NCBI GenBank assembly: GCA_029891345.1
Contig: CM056994.1
Coordinates: 220,700,491 to 220,764,490 of the forward strand
Direction: 5' to 3'
DNA: 64,000 nucleotides
Source of the DNA: Dryococelus australis
Lineage: Eukaryota > Arthropoda > Insecta > Phasmatodea > Phasmatidae
The position numbers were made by a program, and so were the translations under genes. Every line of letters starts with the position of its first letter. The first letter of the stretch is position 1. The notes beneath the pieces were generated by a model. The model searched no databases, was not told the origin of the DNA, and saw nothing but the letters and a program-made list of their open reading frames with translations. Of this stretch, positions 60,284-64,000 are shown piece by piece.

Positions 60284-60508
60284 TGGAGAAGAAATCCACG
60301 ATTGCACTCAAACCCAGAAGCCTAGAAAATGAAGACAATGGCTGTGAAAGCCTGCAAACTATTTTGATTCACAGTTAGTTCAAACAAAAGACACTCCGAC
60401 ACTATGTTATCTCCTAAAAGGTTTTTCAGAGTATGCGAAACAAAATCCTCAACGCACTACAACATGTAGTCTCCTCAATGGTGGTTAAAGTTACGTGGAC
60501 CAGTCAGG

Positions 60509-60955
60509 GTCAGTGACCTGCAGCTCGTCATGCGCAGCTCTCCCTACTCCAACTGAATCTAAAAATAACATTTGGCCATGGCTCGTAACCTCCTATTAGC
60601 TGAAACATACATCACTGCGATGACTTCAAAATAAAAACTGCTGATGGCATGGGAAAATTTAAAGGAAAAAGGAAACCTGAAAAAAAAAAAAAAAAAAAAG
60701 TAACCTAAAAAATTTGCATCACCTCGCTCTCGGATCCTGAGAACTCGAAAGTGCCACGTAATACCAGTAACAACTGAAATACAGCCCCGCATTTAAATTG
60801 ATAAAGCCCCAACTTCTACATGTGGCATGAAACGAAAATTTAGACTATTACACTCACTGACAAACTAAACTGGGGATTTTAACTAAAAGTCAAATGAAAA
60901 AAATTATAAACGTGATCAATAAGTATATAAACTGCAATGCTCTAAGTTCTATATT
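60509..60955 (+). repeat. Dispersed repeat RepB, copy 2
   Basis: Partner of 22228-22615, same orientation, carrying an extra poly-A of 20 at 60680-60699. It is followed at once by RepX copy B, whereas copy 1 is not followed by RepX. Confidence 0.85.
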
Positions 60956-61392
60956 CCCTCGAGCAAATTTTTTTCTACCCTTACTTCACCCAGATCAGTC
61001 TTCATCGAAACAGGTGGTTGAGGGGTGGAGAAAATTGACGTGTGATGTCTTTTCGACCTATTGAAATCAAATTCACCTCATCAGTGTGAATCTTCCTGCC
61101 GCACCCAACAGAGTTTGAGTGACAGTACAATCTTCCAGACACTAAGAAACTGTACTGTTTACCCAACGGTACAGAGACACGCTCATATCCCGCAGAATGA
61201 ATGAGTTACCGGCCAAGCCGTCGAGATGACAATTCAAGGCCACTTAGTACTATAGCGCACCAAAGGATGGCACGAGTAGTATTAATCGCAGACTTATGCA
61301 GCAGCTGTAACTTCGGCCGGTTAGTGATGTCACATGCCCTGAGATGTCACTCCATCACTCTTCACCCCCCAGACAAGGGCGAGCCGGGAGAG

Positions 61393-61400
61393 TATAAATA
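61393..61400 (+). promoter_or_regulatory. TATA box of RepX copy B
   Basis: TATAAATA in gagagtataaatacagg, followed about 40 bp later by the recurring ttccttcaccgcac motif. The equivalent site in copy A is mutated. Confidence 0.5.
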
Positions 61401-62459
61401 CAGGTGCACGGCCCTTGCAACGCCAGCTGTTCCTTCACCGCACTCCTGGTGCCGAAGGAACCATCAGCAACAACTCGCTCCACTACCTCATGTGTTAGGG
61501 CTCTCTTCTGTCACCCAGGTCTTCCAGATCTTCGCCCAAGCCTTCATAGACGTCTTTGCACCTCGCAGACTACCTTCAGAAAAACCCTTTTTTAAATGTC
61601 GTCAAATACTTTACAGTTTAGTTCGCTTCAGGATAAACACGTAGCATTAATTAAGTAAAGTTGGTCTGATAACCACTTAGCCTACCTACCGCGCCAGTTT
61701 AAAACCAGGTCACCTTCACCTGTTTACCATACCAAGCTTCTGGTCAACTCTTGTTTGATAGGAGGTAGTAAAAACCACAGCGTTTATTTCCTTCCAGGAA
61801 TAAACATGTTTGATCCAACTTAAGAATATTATTCCCATTATTGATTGTACCATTCCTAGTAGACATCAGGTCCGCCAAGAGATAGCAGGAGACCAATTGC
61901 ATACACATTAGATGGCCACCTGTTCTATACACTCTGGTGTATAGAAAGGTAAAGCCACAACCATTAGAAATTCAAACCACTAGACCATTTGTATTCAGGT
62001 TATACTCCATCCACCGCACTTCTGGTGCTGGAGGGAGTATTTGCTTAGGTCTGAGAGACGAACCCATTGGGGACCACACTCACATGTTATCGTCAGCCAC
62101 TGTGAAACCTGATGCTCAGTATCAACCGCGCTTCTGGTGCCAGACACGGGGATAGGGGGCAGCCCTAGACTGTCAATTGCGATACGCGGAAGTTCACCTA
62201 GGGATGAACGTCACCTGCTCTACCTTTGCGGGGCTGGTAGTAGAAATCTTTATCCTCATGCCCTACTCCCATCGAAGTGGTATCCAAAAGAGGGATAAAA
62301 AGGCTTTTACCAATTTGAAGTACAAACAAAGGCTTAATTTCAACCCGACTGTACTTGACAGTCTAAATCCTAGGAAATGAGCTCAAGCCATCTGTTGCCT
62401 GCAGAGGCAGGTCCATCCAGCCTCCTTTCCAGATCTGTTCGAACCCTCCATCAAGACTG

Positions 62460-62786
62460 GTGGTGAAATTCACCATATCATCCAGGCCTTCCTCAGGGGT
62501 GAGGCAGTTCCCTATGGTATCGCCAACCCCTGGATCAGGGGACACCAGATCTCCGACCCATCCCAGCCCACACGTCAGCACACCAGGTCCTGGTGCCAGT
62601 GCCAGCTCATCACCACCAGTGCCACAGCAGGGTCAACAGCCTCCACAGACCACCAATCACCCAGGTATAAAAGTGAGAGTGGTCCCAGCCAGACATAAGA
62701 TTGTGCTCGCCGTCCGCGACTTTGTGCCAAGCTGGAAAGCCACACGGCCAGTCCTCTACACTGGTTGGGCTCCTGTTCCGCACTAA
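62460..62786 (+). pseudogene. RepX reading frame with conserved C-terminal peptide
   Basis: A 108-codon open frame: Pro/Ser-rich first two thirds (GSGDTRSPTHPSP, PVPQQGQQPPQTT) and a conserved end with KIVLAVRDFVP and KATRPVLYTGWAPVP. The end is shared with 8616-8717 and 21324-21419. The stop follows immediately, so the peptide is probably a true C-terminus. Family unknown. Confidence 0.5.
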
Positions 62787-63177
62787 GTAATTCAAGTTAA
62801 AACTAACCCTGGTGTGTGTACCGTTACACCCACCAAACGCACTTCGGCCGTGACAAGCCTCCATTGTTAAAAGGATGCCACACGTCAAGTTGCATTAATT
62901 GTTTAACATGTAAAAGTCTATCCCGCAGTGGAAGTCATTCTTGGGTTATGCCTGGCCTTAACACTGATTTATGCATTTTGTCTAAGTTGTGAATACTCTT
63001 GTTGAGCCTGAAGGGCTTTTGCACACATAAACTGTCTCTTGGTTTTACATTTGAAAATACATAAAATGTCACTATGTTCAACATTTCTGTCAAATTTATA
63101 CATTGTTTGAACTGACCCTGTTAATTGATACATAATCTTGATTGAAATGTCACTTATCATGACAATGGTCTACATAC

Positions 63178-63285
63178 CAATTTTGGTGCGGTTTAACAAA
63201 GTTGTGAAAGGAAGTTCCAGTTCTCGAATATTGTTTCTGTGATTGCTTGTCTCAATCACACCTAAAGGATGTTTCTTGACAGAAT
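63178..63285 (-). CDS. Candidate internal exon, possibly N-terminal part of FOXRED1
   Basis: On the minus strand an open segment is bounded by possible acceptors (accatatag before 63285, or catcctttag before 63261) and a good donor (AAAATTG|GTATGT after 63178). It encodes SVKKHPLGVIETSNHRNN, then IRELELPFTTLLNRTKI. The wording is not repetitive and looks like host protein. It lies upstream of the FOXRED1 exons on the same strand, and insect FOXRED1 has a variable N-terminal segment before its FAD motif. However, I cannot match it to FOXRED1, and it could be another gene or chance. Confidence 0.35.
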
Positions 63286-63408
63286 CTATATGGTTTACCA
63301 AGTAGTACCAAGTAGTAAAAGAAAAGTTGAGACATTTCCAACACTTGCACAATATAAACATTTTAAAAGTTTTGCAAAGACATTTTGAAGTGCTTGTATA
63401 AGCATACC

Positions 63409-64000
63409 ACACTTAGAATGCCCTAAAATGAGTGTCATAATGGTTAGCAATAACTGAAAAGTAATTTTTAAGTAGTTTTGAAATCTGAAAACTGTTTTCA
63501 AAAACTGAGAATTTTGAGAATCGATGGAAACGGTAGCTTGTCACACTTAGAATGCCCTAAAATTAGTGTCACAATGGTTGGCAATAACTGAAAAGTAATT
63601 TTTAAGCACTTTTGAAATTTGAAAATTTTTTCAAAATGTTTTTAAAAAACTGAAAATGTTGAGAATTTACGGAAACGGTGGCTGGTCACAGTCCCACTGG
63701 ATGGCCTCCACTTGATGTTAATCTATGTGGCACATTTTCAGCTCTCTTAGCACTTGAAAACTTTTGACAAGAGGTAAAAATGTTGAAAAGTCACCAAATT
63801 TAAAAAAGCTTTCACTGCCACTAAGTACAGGTGCCACGATGCGAGTCACGGTGGCATGCAATTATGAACAGTTAGTTTGGCACTCTTTTGAAACATTAGC
63901 AAAAGTTTTGGAAAACTTTGAAAAGTTACCGAAAAAGGTGGCTTTTCACAGCCACATTCGACAGTCACCACTTGATGCGACAGTGTTTGATGGCAGGGAA
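63409..64000 (+). repeat. Tandem repeats at the right edge
   Basis: Two units of 134 bp start at 63409 and 63543 (both acacttagaatgccctaaaa). After them a longer unit recurs about every 260 bp (gtcacagtccca at 63686 and ttcacagccaca at 63946, each followed by ccacttgatg). The array runs off the window, so its copy number is unknown; it may be the edge of a satellite. Confidence 0.8.

Larger units (their letters stand above)
60970..62890 (+). repeat. Repeat family X (RepX), copy B
   Basis: Fuller partner of 6650-8840. In order: head (gttacccaacggtac-like patch at about 61160), TATA box (61393), ccgcactcctggtgccgaag at about 61440, related motifs at about 62018 and 62125, a gatggccacc patch at about 61910, a Pro-rich open frame with the conserved peptide (62460-62786), and a tail at 62815-62890 shared with 8755 and 27470. 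The core promoter plus coding remnant suggests a retroelement, but no RT, integrase or transposase motif was seen. Confidence 0.6.

Noticed and set aside
1..64000. CRISPR arrays, operons, rRNA genes or a bacterial defence system
   Set aside because: No spaced repeat array, ribosome binding sites, operon-like frames or rRNA sequence; the content is eukaryotic.

Overview
This is a piece of a large, repeat-rich arthropod (most likely insect) nuclear genome. The evidence is spliced exons with GT/AG borders, a mitochondrial cox1 fragment readable only in an invertebrate mitochondrial code, and a dense mix of Ty3/Gypsy, Copia, LINE, SINE, mariner, hAT and pogo-like relics. There is no prokaryotic gene layout. 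The long protein-like reading frames belong to decayed transposable elements.

The one host gene I can support is FOXRED1, on the minus strand, encoding a mitochondrial FAD-dependent oxidoreductase needed for complex I assembly. Four consecutive exons were read from the sequence: 43435-43322, 28113-27951, 27840-27695 and 12548-12462. Their splice phases match exactly, and two split codons (Trp and Arg) are rebuilt at the joins. Two introns of about 15.2 and 15.1 kb are loaded with transposons; the third is only 110 bp. The first and last exons of the gene were not found. A possible further upstream exon lies at 63285-63178.

Layout: 1-3.1 kb, 3' part of a plus-strand Gypsy element. 3.4-4.2 kb, a dispersed repeat (RepA) with a second copy at 24.4-25.3 kb. 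4.5-6.2 kb, a DNA transposon with TA target duplication. 6.6-8.8 kb, repeat family X (RepX), with a fuller copy at 61.0-62.9 kb. 9.3 kb, a tRNA-derived SINE. 9.5-15.4 kb, intron with one FOXRED1 exon. 15.4-17.3 kb, a minus-strand Gypsy relic split by a second SINE. 17.3-18.6 kb, a direct duplication. 21-27.1 kb, gag fragments, a pogo-like MITE and a hAT element with a perfect 8-bp target duplication. 27.7-28.1 kb, two FOXRED1 exons. 28.5-37.3 kb, two roughly 1.5-kb LTR-like repeats flanking a Gypsy gag. 38.8-43.3 kb, a long inverted repeat around a dead mariner transposase, then a FOXRED1 exon. 48.6-54.0 kb, a minus-strand LINE joined directly to a mitochondrial cox1 fragment. 54.2-58.5 kb, a minus-strand Gypsy gag-pol. 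60.0-60.4 kb, a Penelope-like promoter with a hammerhead-like core. 63.4-64 kb, tandem repeats running off the end.

The most unusual points are the LINE/cox1 chimera starting exactly at the cox1 start codon, a PHD-like finger at the start of Gag in two Gypsy copies, and a short conserved peptide repeated at three RepX loci.
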